DNA from: Mariniphaga sediminis
GTDB taxonomy: Bacteria > Bacteroidota > Bacteroidia > Bacteroidales > Prolixibacteraceae
Assembly (NCBI RefSeq): GCF_003573545.1
Contig: NZ_QWET01000005.1
Span: forward strand, 124,001 to 188,000
Direction of reading: 5' to 3'
DNA: 64,000 bases
Below the pieces are notes generated by a model, which was not told the origin of the DNA, did not search any database, and saw only the letters and a list, made by a program, of their open reading frames with translations. Positions 38,561 to 47,492 of the stretch are shown here, one piece after another. A program made the translations under genes and the position numbers. Each line of letters starts with the position of its first letter. Position 1 is the stretch's first letter.

Positions 38561-40834
38561 ATGATGGAAAATTTATACCTTATCATTGTTATCATCCTCT
38601 TCGCACTGGCTATTTCCGATTTGATTGTGGGGGTAAGTAACGACGCTGTAAACTTTTTGAACTCGGCTTTTGGGTCAAAGGCTGCGCCCAAATGGCTTAT
38701 TTTCCTTATGGCTGGGTTGGGGGTTTTAATTGGAGCCACTTTTTCCAGTGGAATGATGGAAGTGGCCCGGAAAGGGATTTTTCATCCCGATATGTTTTTC
38801 TTTTCCGAGATTATTGTCATATTCCTTGCAGTAATGATTACAGATGTCATTCTGCTGGACATGTTCAATACCTTCGGAATGCCTACTTCAACCACTGTTT
38901 CCATCGTTTTTGAGTTGCTTGGATCTGCGGTTGCTGTTTCGCTCGTGAAAATTAAAAATGTGGGAGGTTCGCTTGCCGAATTATCAAACTATATTAACTC
39001 CGAAAAAGCGCTGGCTATTATCACAGGTATCCTGCTTTCGGTGCTTATTGCATTTACAGTAGGGGCCTTTGTCCAATATATCACGCGTCTTGTTTTTACT
39101 TTCAACTACCGTAGAAACATGAAATATTTCGGCTCCATATTTGGCGGCCTGGCTGTTACAGCTATTACTTATTTCATTTTGATTAAAGGGATTAACGGTT
39201 CCGCGTTTGCCGAATTGAAAGTATTAGGCGGTGAAAGGTTGGGCGACTGGGTGACAGCCCACACCGGGAAATTGTTGCTGTACAGCTTTATGTTCTGGGT
39301 GGTTTTTCTTCAATTGCTGAACTGGGTGTTTAAGATAAAAATATTGAAGCTGACCGTTTTAATCGGAACATTCGCTTTGGCAATGGCATTTGCCGGTAAC
39401 GACCTTGTAAACTTTATTGGTGTTCCGCTTGCGGGTTACAGTTCCTTTAAAGCCTGGGTATCCGCCGGCTCTGTTGCGCCTGATGCATTTTCCATGGAGA
39501 TGCTGGCTGGTAAAGTGGGGACTCCTACTTATATGTTGATTATTGCAGGGTTGGTGATGATTGTTACGCTTATCTTTTCGAGAAAAGCCCAGTCGGTTGT
39601 GAACACATCGGTTGATTTGTCCAGACAAAGCGAAGGAGTGGAACGTTTTAGTTCGAGCATGATTGCACGGGTTATTGTAAGGAGTTCTTCGCGATTCCAA
39701 AATACACTTCGTCAAGTTCTTCCTCAATCATTCGTTGAGAAAATCCATTCGCGTTTTGAGTCTTTTTCTTACGATTCCTCTCCTAATCCTGACGCTCCCG
39801 CATTTGATAAAATCAGGGCATCTGTTAATCTGTTAGTTGCCAGTATATTAATTTCTATTGGGACCTCTTTAAAGCTTCCTTTGTCGACCACTTACGTAAC
39901 GTTTATGGTCGCTATGGGTACTTCGCTTTCCGACCGTGCATGGGGTCGGGACAGCGCTGTTTACAGGATTTCAGGAGTTTTTGCCGTTATTGGTGGTTGG
40001 TTTTTAACTGCAATTATTGCTTTTTCCGTTTCGGCTATTGTTGCGTGGATTATTTCCATTGGAGGTATGCTGATGATTTTTGTTTTTGTGGCGGTGGCTG
40101 TTTTAATTGTTATTCGTACTCACCTGATTTTCAAAAAAAGGAGAAAAGAAGAAGTGCTGGAAGAGGATGATACCATTACAGAGAAAGATGAAACAGAAAA
40201 GGTGATGGAAAAATGCAGAAAACAGGTATCCAAATCTATTGTGCTGGCTAACAATATTTATTCGGAGAGTATTGAGAGTTTTATTAATGAAGACCGTTCA
40301 AAGTTAAAGGAATCTCTGGGGATCAAGGATAATCTCAATAAAAAATCGAAAAAGCAGAAAAACAAGGTTTTAAGCACCATTTCAAAAATTGAAGAAAATG
40401 TCGATTCCGGGCATTTCTATGTTCAGGTAGTAGACTATCAGCGTGAGCTGGCCCACTCGCTGAATTTCCTGACGGAACCACTTTATGAGCACATAAATAA
40501 TAACCATAAGCCGTTTGTGGAACCGCAGGTTGAAGAGATGAAAGACCTGAAAAGGCAGATTGATGAGTTTTTTAATTTTGCTCTTAAAATTGTAAGCAAC
40601 GATAAATTCGGGCAGGTTGACAATCTAATTCATCAACGGGATCATATTGTGGCGAACCTGGAAAAAATTGAAATTACACAGATTAAACGGATTAAAGCCC
40701 AAGAGGTGAATACCCGAAATTCGGTGTTATTTTTCAATGTTATTACGGAAACAAAGAATATGCTGTTGCATGCAATTAACCTGATTAAAGCGCATCGCGA
40801 TTTTATTACGGTTACCCGGAAGAAAAAAGTATAA
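38561..40834 (+). CDS. PiT-family inorganic phosphate transporter with PhoU-like C-terminal domain
   Basis: 757 residues. The N-terminal half has the PiT signature SDLIVGVSNDAVNFLNSAFGS (first of two inverted repeats) and the second AFAGNDLVNFIGVPLAG; about twelve membrane segments run to residue 525. Residues about 545-750 are soluble, helical and charged, like a PhoU regulator, and are fused to the transporter. It imports phosphate (usually metal-phosphate with H+ or Na+) across the inner membrane. An adjacent, divergent two-component pair and the porin gene downstream point to phosphate-responsive control. ATG at 38561; a second ATG follows directly. Confidence 0.93.
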   Translation: MMENLYLIIVIILFALAISDLIVGVSNDAVNFLNSAFGSKAAPKWLIFLMAGLGVLIGATFSSGMMEVARKGIFHPDMFFFSEIIVIFLAVMITDVILLDMFNTFGMPTSTTVSIVFELLGSAVAVSLVKIKNVGGSLAELSNYINSEKALAIITGILLSVLIAFTVGAFVQYITRLVFTFNYRRNMKYFGSIFGGLAVTAITYFILIKGINGSAFAELKVLGGERLGDWVTAHTGKLLLYSFMFWVVFLQLLNWVFKIKILKLTVLIGTFALAMAFAGNDLVNFIGVPLAGYSSFKAWVSAGSVAPDAFSMEMLAGKVGTPTYMLIIAGLVMIVTLIFSRKAQSVVNTSVDLSRQSEGVERFSSSMIARVIVRSSSRFQNTLRQVLPQSFVEKIHSRFESFSYDSSPNPDAPAFDKIRASVNLLVASILISIGTSLKLPLSTTYVTFMVAMGTSLSDRAWGRDSAVYRISGVFAVIGGWFLTAIIAFSVSAIVAWIISIGGMLMIFVFVAVAVLIVIRTHLIFKKRRKEEVLEEDDTITEKDETEKVMEKCRKQVSKSIVLANNIYSESIESFINEDRSKLKESLGIKDNLNKKSKKQKNKVLSTISKIEENVDSGHFYVQVVDYQRELAHSLNFLTEPLYEHINNNHKPFVEPQVEEMKDLKRQIDEFFNFALKIVSNDKFGQVDNLIHQRDHIVANLEKIEITQIKRIKAQEVNTRNSVLFFNVITETKNMLLHAINLIKAHRDFITVTRKKKV

Positions 40835-40850
40835 AAAGGGGTGGAATTAG

Positions 40851-42164
40851 TTATTCGGATAGCAGCGTCCACCCTTCAATCCAGTTGTCTTCGCCAAAAG
40901 CTCCTTTGAAGTCCACTTTTTGAAACCATGACGATGGGTATTCACTTAAATTTCCGGTTAACTTTTGTACGGGTACAAATTGCCCGTTTTCCGGATCTAT
41001 TCCGGGATTACCTGATTCATTCTGTCCATCGTTAAAGTAATCTGACCAGCTATTTGCCATTTCACCGGAAAAGACTCCGGAGAGTTGGAAAACGGAATTT
41101 TCGGGTGGACTGGCCACCTGGAAAAAGAGATTGTTTTTTATCTGAAGCTTTCCGTTTTTCCACTGGCTGAAACTGTCGTGTTGCTGGTCGGTAACTTCCA
41201 GCAAAATACCGTGCAGGTTGTTTGCAAAAACAGAATTGGCGATAACCCCGCCGGCAAACCGTTCGAAAACAGTCAGCGAACCGTTTCCGGTTTCACCGTT
41301 CCCGATAAGGGTAGCATTGAAAATGGTTGGCAGGGAATGAGGGAATCCGATGACAGGAGAAGTTCCGCCCCCGGCTTCGATGAGGTTGTCACCAATAAAA
41401 TTGTTCTCTACTCCCAACCAGAACTGGCCGTTCCCGCTCCATCCCAGGTCATAATCAAATGCATCATCGCTACAGCCGGAAACGATTATGTTCCTCAGGT
41501 TAGCGGTACCGCCGAAAATTTCAACACCGTCATCGGCATTTGAAATAACCTCCACATATTCAATCACTGTTTTGTTTCCTACCCCGCCCAGGGTCAGCCC
41601 GTTAATTTCGTTGCCCTCTCCAATATTGGTACCTCCATGCCGGATGGAAACATAACGTAAAATACCGGAATTGTCGTCTTCGTCGCTGCCGCCGAAAACT
41701 CCGCGCGGCTCAAAATAGGGGATACCTTCTATCCGGGTTTCTCCCTGGTTTACATTGACAGGAGCATTCCCGAGGATGATGAGTCCGCCCCACAAGCCCC
41801 TGGTGTCTTTAGCAACAGAACCTTTCAGGTCATCGTTTTCTGATGTAAAAATAATGGGTTTTTCATGGGTTCCATTGGCAATAATTTTACCCCCGCGGGC
41901 TACAATAAGCGCACTGGCATTTTCTGCCTCTCCTCTGCGGAACCTGACAACCGTTCCCGGTTCGATGGTAAGCACCTGCCCGTCATTAACAAAAACGAGC
42001 CCTTCCAGAATGTATTCATTGTTTTTGGTCCAGGTTACCGTGCCGGTCCCGCTGCCGTCGTCGCGTAAAAATCCGGTGTTGCTTTCCTCCAGGTAATAAT
42101 TGCTTTTGCGGCAGCCCCAAAAGATCAGAAGAAAAAATAATCCTGCAACTATCTTGTTTAACAT
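40851..42164 (-). CDS. Beta-helix surface lipoprotein near phosphate genes
   Basis: 437 residues. Lipoprotein signal MLNKIVAGLFFLLIFWGC (Cys18). The body is a right-handed parallel beta-helix (repeated GG, NN and V/I patterns; VLTIEPGTVVRFRRG, GLWGGLIILGNAPVN, YVEVISNADDGVEIFGGTANL), as in surface proteins sometimes called multidrug-transporter-like in Bacteroidota annotation. No catalytic residues recognised. Transcribed after the porin gene (10-base gap), so one operon; role in phosphate ester binding or hydrolysis is a guess from context. Confidence 0.8.
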   Translation of the reverse strand: MLNKIVAGLFFLLIFWGCRKSNYYLEESNTGFLRDDGSGTGTVTWTKNNEYILEGLVFVNDGQVLTIEPGTVVRFRRGEAENASALIVARGGKIIANGTHEKPIIFTSENDDLKGSVAKDTRGLWGGLIILGNAPVNVNQGETRIEGIPYFEPRGVFGGSDEDDNSGILRYVSIRHGGTNIGEGNEINGLTLGGVGNKTVIEYVEVISNADDGVEIFGGTANLRNIIVSGCSDDAFDYDLGWSGNGQFWLGVENNFIGDNLIEAGGGTSPVIGFPHSLPTIFNATLIGNGETGNGSLTVFERFAGGVIANSVFANNLHGILLEVTDQQHDSFSQWKNGKLQIKNNLFFQVASPPENSVFQLSGVFSGEMANSWSDYFNDGQNESGNPGIDPENGQFVPVQKLTGNLSEYPSSWFQKVDFKGAFGEDNWIEGWTLLSE

Positions 42165-42174
42165 GGTTTCCCCC

Positions 42175-43170
42175 TTATATTTTTACTTCCAAGTCGAAAA
42201 AAATGAATCCGCCTCCTTCCATATTGGCAGCCCACGGATACCAGTCGTGGTAATTCAATGCCATCGTAATCTTTTTTATTGGCCTGAACTGAATCCCGGC
42301 AACAAGTGCGGTTCCGTCGTTTGCCAGGTGCCAGGGAAGCGTTTCGCCTTCCAGGATGTTTGATTTTATTTTATCAAAACGTGCAAACAGCTGGTATCTT
42401 TCATTTAAATTGTATTTTCCAAACACGGAAAAAGCATAAATATCATGATTTGCCATCCATCCTTCGTTTTGCCTGATAACAAATTCACCGGCGATATTCC
42501 ATTTTGAGCGGAAATCATAGGATGAAAACAGTAACAGGGTGGTTTCCGAAATTTCACTATGCATGATGTCATAAACTATCCGTGAGGTGAAATTTCGGGG
42601 AAAACGGAACGTGGAGCCCAGACTGTATTTGAAGACATCGTCCATTTGAAGGCTGCTGTAACCTTCTCCATTCATAATGGTAAAATCAGCGTCGATTTTT
42701 TCACTGAACGCGTAATGGAAATTCACCCCCAAATCAGCAGAAGAACCGAGTCGGTATTCGTCGGCCAGGGTTTTCATTAAATACCTCCGTTCCCAAACAC
42801 TTTCCTGTAATTTAAATTGTTTTAAACCAATCAATCCAAATTCAATTTCCAGTTTTTGCTGCGTGTAACGCAGGTACGCATTCTTAAAATAGGCATACCT
42901 CCGTATTTTTGAAACGGGAGAAAGATCATCCGGACTACCTACATCCACATTTATTTTTGCATACCATTCGGGGCTGAAAAAATATTCGTAGCCAAGATAT
43001 CCCCGAACCAGTTCAAAAGCTGCTTCATCTGTTGCACTCCCGGTTATTCCCCTGTGAAAGTTGGCATAAATGGTGACAAATGGCTTGCCTGAGGGTTCAA
43101 ACGTTTCTTCCTGGGGTAAAGCCTGAATTGTAGTAAACAGGAAAAGAACAATGATAAACTTTATTTTCAT
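42175..43170 (-). CDS. Outer-membrane porin, OprO/OprP-like
   Basis: 331 residues. Signal peptide MKIKFIIVLFLFTTIQALPQ. The mature chain alternates aromatic and polar residues in amphipathic strands with short turns, and ends on an aromatic/hydrophobic strand (GFIFFDLEVKI), the pattern of a trimeric beta-barrel. YFFSPEWYAKINVDV and FRFPRNFTSRIVYD suit phosphate-selective porins. It would let phosphate or anions cross the outer membrane to supply the PiT permease. First gene of a two-gene operon; TATATTTG on the minus strand (43198-43205) is a good -7 element with no proper -33, as expected of an activator-dependent promoter. Confidence 0.8.
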   Translation of the reverse strand: MKIKFIIVLFLFTTIQALPQEETFEPSGKPFVTIYANFHRGITGSATDEAAFELVRGYLGYEYFFSPEWYAKINVDVGSPDDLSPVSKIRRYAYFKNAYLRYTQQKLEIEFGLIGLKQFKLQESVWERRYLMKTLADEYRLGSSADLGVNFHYAFSEKIDADFTIMNGEGYSSLQMDDVFKYSLGSTFRFPRNFTSRIVYDIMHSEISETTLLLFSSYDFRSKWNIAGEFVIRQNEGWMANHDIYAFSVFGKYNLNERYQLFARFDKIKSNILEGETLPWHLANDGTALVAGIQFRPIKKITMALNYHDWYPWAANMEGGGFIFFDLEVKI

Positions 43171-43197
43171 TACCTCAATCTAAGTTTTGAATTTGCG

Positions 43198-43205
43198 CAA
43201 ATATA
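43198..43205 (-). promoter_or_regulatory. -7 element of the porin operon, no -33
   Basis: TATATTTG on the minus strand, 28 bases upstream of the porin ATG; absence of a TTG at 19-21 bases suggests activator dependence, plausibly the adjacent regulator. Confidence 0.45.
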
Positions 43206-43265
43206 TTATATCCGATTCAATATTAAAGACTTTTAATAAATTAGTAATCGTTTTGTAACATCTTT

Positions 43266-43297
43266 TTGATGCCTGTATTTTTTTAACCTTACCTTTG
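43266..43297 (+). promoter_or_regulatory. Promoter of the second response-regulator/kinase operon
   Basis: TTG (43266-43268), 21 bases, TACCTTTG (43290-43297). Transcription from here would begin about 43302, so the TTG at 43301 cannot be the start codon and the ATG at 43316 is preferred. Confidence 0.65.
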
Positions 43298-43315
43298 TAA
43301 TTGAAAAAAAAATCG

Positions 43316-44008
43316 ATGGGAGATATGGATGGGAATCATAAAATTCTAATTGTCGACGACGAAGAAGATTTATGTGAGATTTTGCAGTTTAACCTTGAAA
43401 GTGAAGGTTTTTCTATCGACATTGCTCATTCAGGAGAAGAAGCCCTGAAGAAACCGCTGGAAGAGTTTGATTTAATTTTGCTTGATGTAATGATGGGCGG
43501 TATTTCCGGGTTTAAAACAGCTAACATTATCCGGAAGGAAAAAAAACTGGAGGTGCCGGTGATTTTTCTTACGGCGAAAGGGGAAGAAAACGATGTTCTT
43601 ACAGGCTTTAATGTTGGGGGAGATGATTACATTTCCAAACCCTTTTCCATAAAAGAGGTGATTGCCCGCATAAAAGCTATCCTGAAAAGAGGATCAGTGC
43701 AGGAAAGCGGAGGAGAGGAGCTGAAATTCGGAGAGCTGAAAGTGAACCCGAGGAAAAAGGAGACCTCTCTGGAAGGCCAAAACCTGAATCTTACCCGCAA
43801 GGAGTTTGAAATACTGGTGTTGCTGATGAAAAATATGGGACAGTATATTGGCCGTGACGAAATCCTGAAACGTATTTGGGACGAGGATGTCATTGTTACA
43901 GAGCGAAACGTAGATGTAAATATTGCCCGGTTGAGGAAGAAAATCGGCAAATATGGTCCGTATATCAAGGGGAAGTCCGGCTATGGTTACTGCTTTAAGA
44001 ATAAATAA
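43316..44008 (+). CDS. OmpR/PhoB-family response regulator
   Basis: 230 residues from ATG 43316 (a TTG at 43301 lies too close to the promoter). Receiver: ILIVDDEEDL acidic pocket, phospho-Asp in LILLDVMMGG, Thr in FLTAKG, Lys in DYISKPFS. DNA-binding winged helix with LTRKEFEILVLLM and VTERNVDVNIARLRKKIG. The kinase gene begins 19 bases after the stop, in the same direction. Together with the divergent porin operon, this is the more likely regulator of the porin and lipoprotein (inference). Confidence 0.93.
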   Translation: MGDMDGNHKILIVDDEEDLCEILQFNLESEGFSIDIAHSGEEALKKPLEEFDLILLDVMMGGISGFKTANIIRKEKKLEVPVIFLTAKGEENDVLTGFNVGGDDYISKPFSIKEVIARIKAILKRGSVQESGGEELKFGELKVNPRKKETSLEGQNLNLTRKEFEILVLLMKNMGQYIGRDEILKRIWDEDVIVTERNVDVNIARLRKKIGKYGPYIKGKSGYGYCFKNK

Positions 44009-44026
44009 TAAAAATCAGTCAGAGAA

Positions 44027-45793
44027 GTGATCCGGAAATCTTTCAGGGGCGAAATATTTTTTTATTTCATCATCGTTTTTATTCTTTTTACCGTTGCTAT
44101 TCTTATTTTCCAATACCAGCGTGAAAAGAAATACCGCACTGCCCAGCTGGAAAATACCCTCGATAATATTACAGAAACTACTTACCGGTACCTGGAACAA
44201 AACAGCCTGATAGAAAAAAACGAAATCGGGCGTATCAGTGAGTTAAAAAGAATTATTCCGCAACCCAACATCCGGATTACGCTTATTGATAAAAATGGCG
44301 ATGTATTTTACGACAGTTCGGTAGCAGATTATAATCTGATGGAGAACCACCTGCACCGTCCTGAAATACAAAAGGCCATTCAGAATAAGAAGGGGTCGAA
44401 CGTACGAACATCGGAAACAACAAGCCAGGAATATTATTATTATGCCAAAAGCTATCCGGATTTTTTTGTCCGGACTGCAGTGGTTTATAATGTTCAGATA
44501 CAAAATTTCCTGAAAGCGGAGAGAGCTTTTATTTTTTTTATCGTTTCGGTGTTTGGGGTTATAGGACTTATCCTGTTTCTGGTTACAGGAAAACTGGCCG
44601 ATGCCATTACCAAACTAAAAGATTTCGCCCTGAAAGCCGGGAAAAACGAATTGGTTGAACCCGACACTTCGTTTCCCGAGAATGAGTTGGGAATTATTGG
44701 TGGACAGATTATCCGTATCTATCATAAACTAAAGAATGCCAAAGACGAGCTTTCGAATGAAAGGGAAAAATTGTTGAATCACCTGAATGCCCTGAATGAA
44801 GGAATTGCATTTTTTTCACCTGAAGAAGAGAAAACCTTGTCGAATCGTCATTTCATACAGTACATCAATATTATTTCTTCAGAAACAATATATACCAATG
44901 AGGAAATTTTTGAAATGGCTGAGTTTAAGAAACTGAATAAATTTCTTCGGAAGAATTTGAAAAACGGGAAAAATTTTAATCCCGACAGGTTGCCCCAGTT
45001 GGAATATGTTATCTCAAAGGGCGAAAAATATTTTAAAATTCAGAGTATCGTTTTTCTCGATAAAAGTTTTGAGGTGATGATTACCGACATCACCCGTTTG
45101 GAAAAGCGGCGGCGTATGAAGCAGCAACTTACCTCGAACATTGCTCATGAGTTGAAAACCCCTCTGGCATCTATCAAAGGGTACCTGGAAACCATGCTCA
45201 ACAATTGGCCGCTGGCCGGGGAAAAACAAAAATATTTTATGGAGAAGGCGTACATGCAGGCAGACCGGCTGACTGATTTAATCAACGATGTTTCTTTGCT
45301 GAATAACATTGAAGATGCCGGCGAGCTTTTTAAATTTAAACCTACCGGTTTGAAGGAGATAATCGATGAAGTGTATGAAAATTTTGCCAACCGGATGCAC
45401 AGCCGGAATATTTCTTTTCAAAGCGAAGTATCAGAGGATACGGTAATTCAGGGAAACGATTCCCTGTTGTTTTCTGTTTTTCAGAATTTTGTTGAAAATT
45501 CAATTAATTATGGAGGGGAAGGAATTTCCATCTATATCCAGGTGTATCATGAAGACGACAAGTATTACTACTTTTCCTATTCTGATACCGGTGCTGGTAT
45601 TCCGGAGGAACATCTGCCCCGGATTTTTGAGCGATTCTACCGGGCAGACCACGGACGAACACGCGAAACCGGCGGTACCGGTTTGGGGCTTGCCATTGTT
45701 AAAAATGCCATTCAGTTGCATAAAGGAGAAATTTCGGTGAGGAACAATCCAAATGGCGGAATTGAATTTCTTTTTTCACTGGCAAAACAATAA
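44027..45793 (+). CDS. Sensor histidine kinase, PhoR/VicK type
   Basis: 588 residues with a GTG start (MIRKSFRG). Membrane segment 10-29, a periplasmic sensor domain about 30-166, a second membrane segment 167-188, a HAMP-like linker, a PAS-like region (about 250-355), then the kinase core: H box NIAHELKTPLASIKGYL (His374), N box FQNFVENSINYG, G1 YSDTGAGIP and G2 GGTGLGLAIVKNAI. This is a full-length PhoR-like kinase, unlike the compact one at 37-38 kb. Partner of the regulator directly upstream. Confidence 0.93.
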   Translation: MIRKSFRGEIFFYFIIVFILFTVAILIFQYQREKKYRTAQLENTLDNITETTYRYLEQNSLIEKNEIGRISELKRIIPQPNIRITLIDKNGDVFYDSSVADYNLMENHLHRPEIQKAIQNKKGSNVRTSETTSQEYYYYAKSYPDFFVRTAVVYNVQIQNFLKAERAFIFFIVSVFGVIGLILFLVTGKLADAITKLKDFALKAGKNELVEPDTSFPENELGIIGGQIIRIYHKLKNAKDELSNEREKLLNHLNALNEGIAFFSPEEEKTLSNRHFIQYINIISSETIYTNEEIFEMAEFKKLNKFLRKNLKNGKNFNPDRLPQLEYVISKGEKYFKIQSIVFLDKSFEVMITDITRLEKRRRMKQQLTSNIAHELKTPLASIKGYLETMLNNWPLAGEKQKYFMEKAYMQADRLTDLINDVSLLNNIEDAGELFKFKPTGLKEIIDEVYENFANRMHSRNISFQSEVSEDTVIQGNDSLLFSVFQNFVENSINYGGEGISIYIQVYHEDDKYYYFSYSDTGAGIPEEHLPRIFERFYRADHGRTRETGGTGLGLAIVKNAIQLHKGEISVRNNPNGGIEFLFSLAKQ

Positions 45794-45833
45794 ATGCGTA
45801 TTTTTTTTCTTCTTTTTGTGTTCTGGGGTTGGG

Positions 45834-46865
45834 TTATTTTTCTGCAAATGAATAATCTACCCTGGTGTTTTTGTATTTTTCCACCATTTCATCAAGAATT
45901 TCGTTTACCTCTTCATGGGCTTCTGCCCGGAGCAGCCTGATTTTTAAATCACGGAAGCCGGGCAATCCGGGGAAATATTTGGCAAAGTGTCGCCGCATCA
46001 TCAAAATGCCGGTTCGTTCGTTGTCTTTCCATTCCAGGTTAAGCTGAAGTTGTTCCCTCACATTTTCCACAATTTCGGCCACCGTGGGTGGCGCCAATGT
46101 TTGTCCGGTTTCCAGAAAGTGTTTCACTTCCCTGAAAATCCAGGGCCGTCCAATGGCCGGGCGACCAATCATCAAGGCATCTACCCCGGTTTGTTCCAAT
46201 AGAATTTTAGCTTTTTGGCCGCTTGTAATATCTCCGTTTCCAATGATCGGTATTTTTATTTCGGGGTGATTTTTTACTTCCCCAATGAGTGTCCAGTCTG
46301 CTTTGCCTGTGTAAAGTTGTTCACGCGTACGTCCGTGGATTGCCAGGGCGGCAACACCGGCATCCTGTAAGCGCAGGGCTGCCTCCAAAATGGGTTTGTC
46401 ATTGTCATTCCAGCCCAGCCGGGTTTTGGCAGTTACCGGTACTTTCACCGCTTTTACCACTTCGGCAGCCATTTGTTGCATTTTGGGTAAATCTTTTAGC
46501 ATGGCTGCCCCGGCCCCGTGCCGGATAATTTTTTTCATAGGACAGCCAAAGTTAATGTCGATAAAATCGGGTTGTACTTCCTCGGCCACCTGTGCCGCAT
46601 GAATCATGGAGTCGATATTATGGCCGTAGATCTGGACGGCAGCCGGGCGGTCGAAATCAAATAAAACCATTTTTTGTTTGGTTTTTTTTACATCCCGGAT
46701 CAGCGCTTCGGACGACACGAACTCGGTGTACATCACGTCAGCGCCATACTTTTTGCACATCCTGCGAAACGACATGTAAGTGACGTCTTCCATCGGTGCC
46801 AGGAATAACGGGGTTCCTTCCAATATGAGATTTCCAATCTTCATTCCGGGTGCAAATTTAAGCAT
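45834..46865 (-). CDS. dusB: tRNA-dihydrouridine synthase B
   Basis: 343 residues (or 336 from an internal Met at MKIGNL, which is the usual start). FMN-binding TIM barrel: PLFLAPMEDVTYMSFR, INFGCPMKKI with the catalytic Cys108, TAKTRLGW, AIHGRTREQLYTGKADW, IIGNGDIT and MIGRPAIGRPWIF. It reduces uridines in the D-loop of tRNA with NADPH. Convergent with the kinase gene to its left. Stand-alone. Confidence 0.95.
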   Translation of the reverse strand: MLKFAPGMKIGNLILEGTPLFLAPMEDVTYMSFRRMCKKYGADVMYTEFVSSEALIRDVKKTKQKMVLFDFDRPAAVQIYGHNIDSMIHAAQVAEEVQPDFIDINFGCPMKKIIRHGAGAAMLKDLPKMQQMAAEVVKAVKVPVTAKTRLGWNDNDKPILEAALRLQDAGVAALAIHGRTREQLYTGKADWTLIGEVKNHPEIKIPIIGNGDITSGQKAKILLEQTGVDALMIGRPAIGRPWIFREVKHFLETGQTLAPPTVAEIVENVREQLQLNLEWKDNERTGILMMRRHFAKYFPGLPGFRDLKIRLLRAEAHEEVNEILDEMVEKYKNTRVDYSFAEK

Positions 46866-46969
46866 TCAATGAAAATTGTTTTAATTTTTGATGTCAGAGA
46901 ATCTTCTTTGGATAGAACTTTCATATTTGAATAGAAGTTTTTAATAAATTGGGAGGGTTTTTAAGTAAA

Positions 46970-47410
46970 ATGGATATGACAGAAAATAATTTTTCGCAAA
47001 AGATAACCACCTTAAAAGGGCTTGAAAAAGCGGCAAAACAGTTGATTGACTGGTTTCCCGATCAGCGTGTTTTTGCTTTTTACGGCAAAATGGGCGCCGG
47101 AAAAACTACATTTATTCAGGCTGTTTGCCGGATTTTGGGTACGCCTGATAACGTTACAAGTCCCACCTTTGCCCTTATAAATGAGTATAAAACCGAAACA
47201 GGGAATTCCATTTTTCACTTCGATTTTTATCGGATTAAGGATATGGAAGAGGCTTTCGACCTGGGATACGAAGACTATTTTTACAGCGGGCAGCACTGCC
47301 TGATTGAGTGGCCTGAAAAAATTGAACCGTTGCTCCCCCCAAAATATGTGGAGGTGAAGATTGAAGTGGGAAAGGACGAAGAACGATTTCTTTCGGCCAA
47401 ATTGGTTTAA
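46970..47410 (+). CDS. tsaE: tRNA N6-threonylcarbamoyladenosine biosynthesis ATPase TsaE
   Basis: 146 residues from the ATG at 46970 (an upstream TTG at 46949 would add seven residues). P-loop GKMGAGKTTFI, switch region TSPTFALINEY, and the conserved FDFYRI and LIEWPE blocks are all present. TsaE hydrolyses ATP to recycle the TsaB/D complex that makes t6A at tRNA position 37. The alanine-dehydrogenase-like gene follows in the same direction 76 bases later. Confidence 0.95.
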   Translation: MDMTENNFSQKITTLKGLEKAAKQLIDWFPDQRVFAFYGKMGAGKTTFIQAVCRILGTPDNVTSPTFALINEYKTETGNSIFHFDFYRIKDMEEAFDLGYEDYFYSGQHCLIEWPEKIEPLLPPKYVEVKIEVGKDEERFLSAKLV

Positions 47411-47492
47411 AGGAAAACATTTTTTCAATTTTGAAATCTGAGCATAAGAGTGTACCTTGTTGTGCTAATTTACTGGTTAAAAACGATTGATT

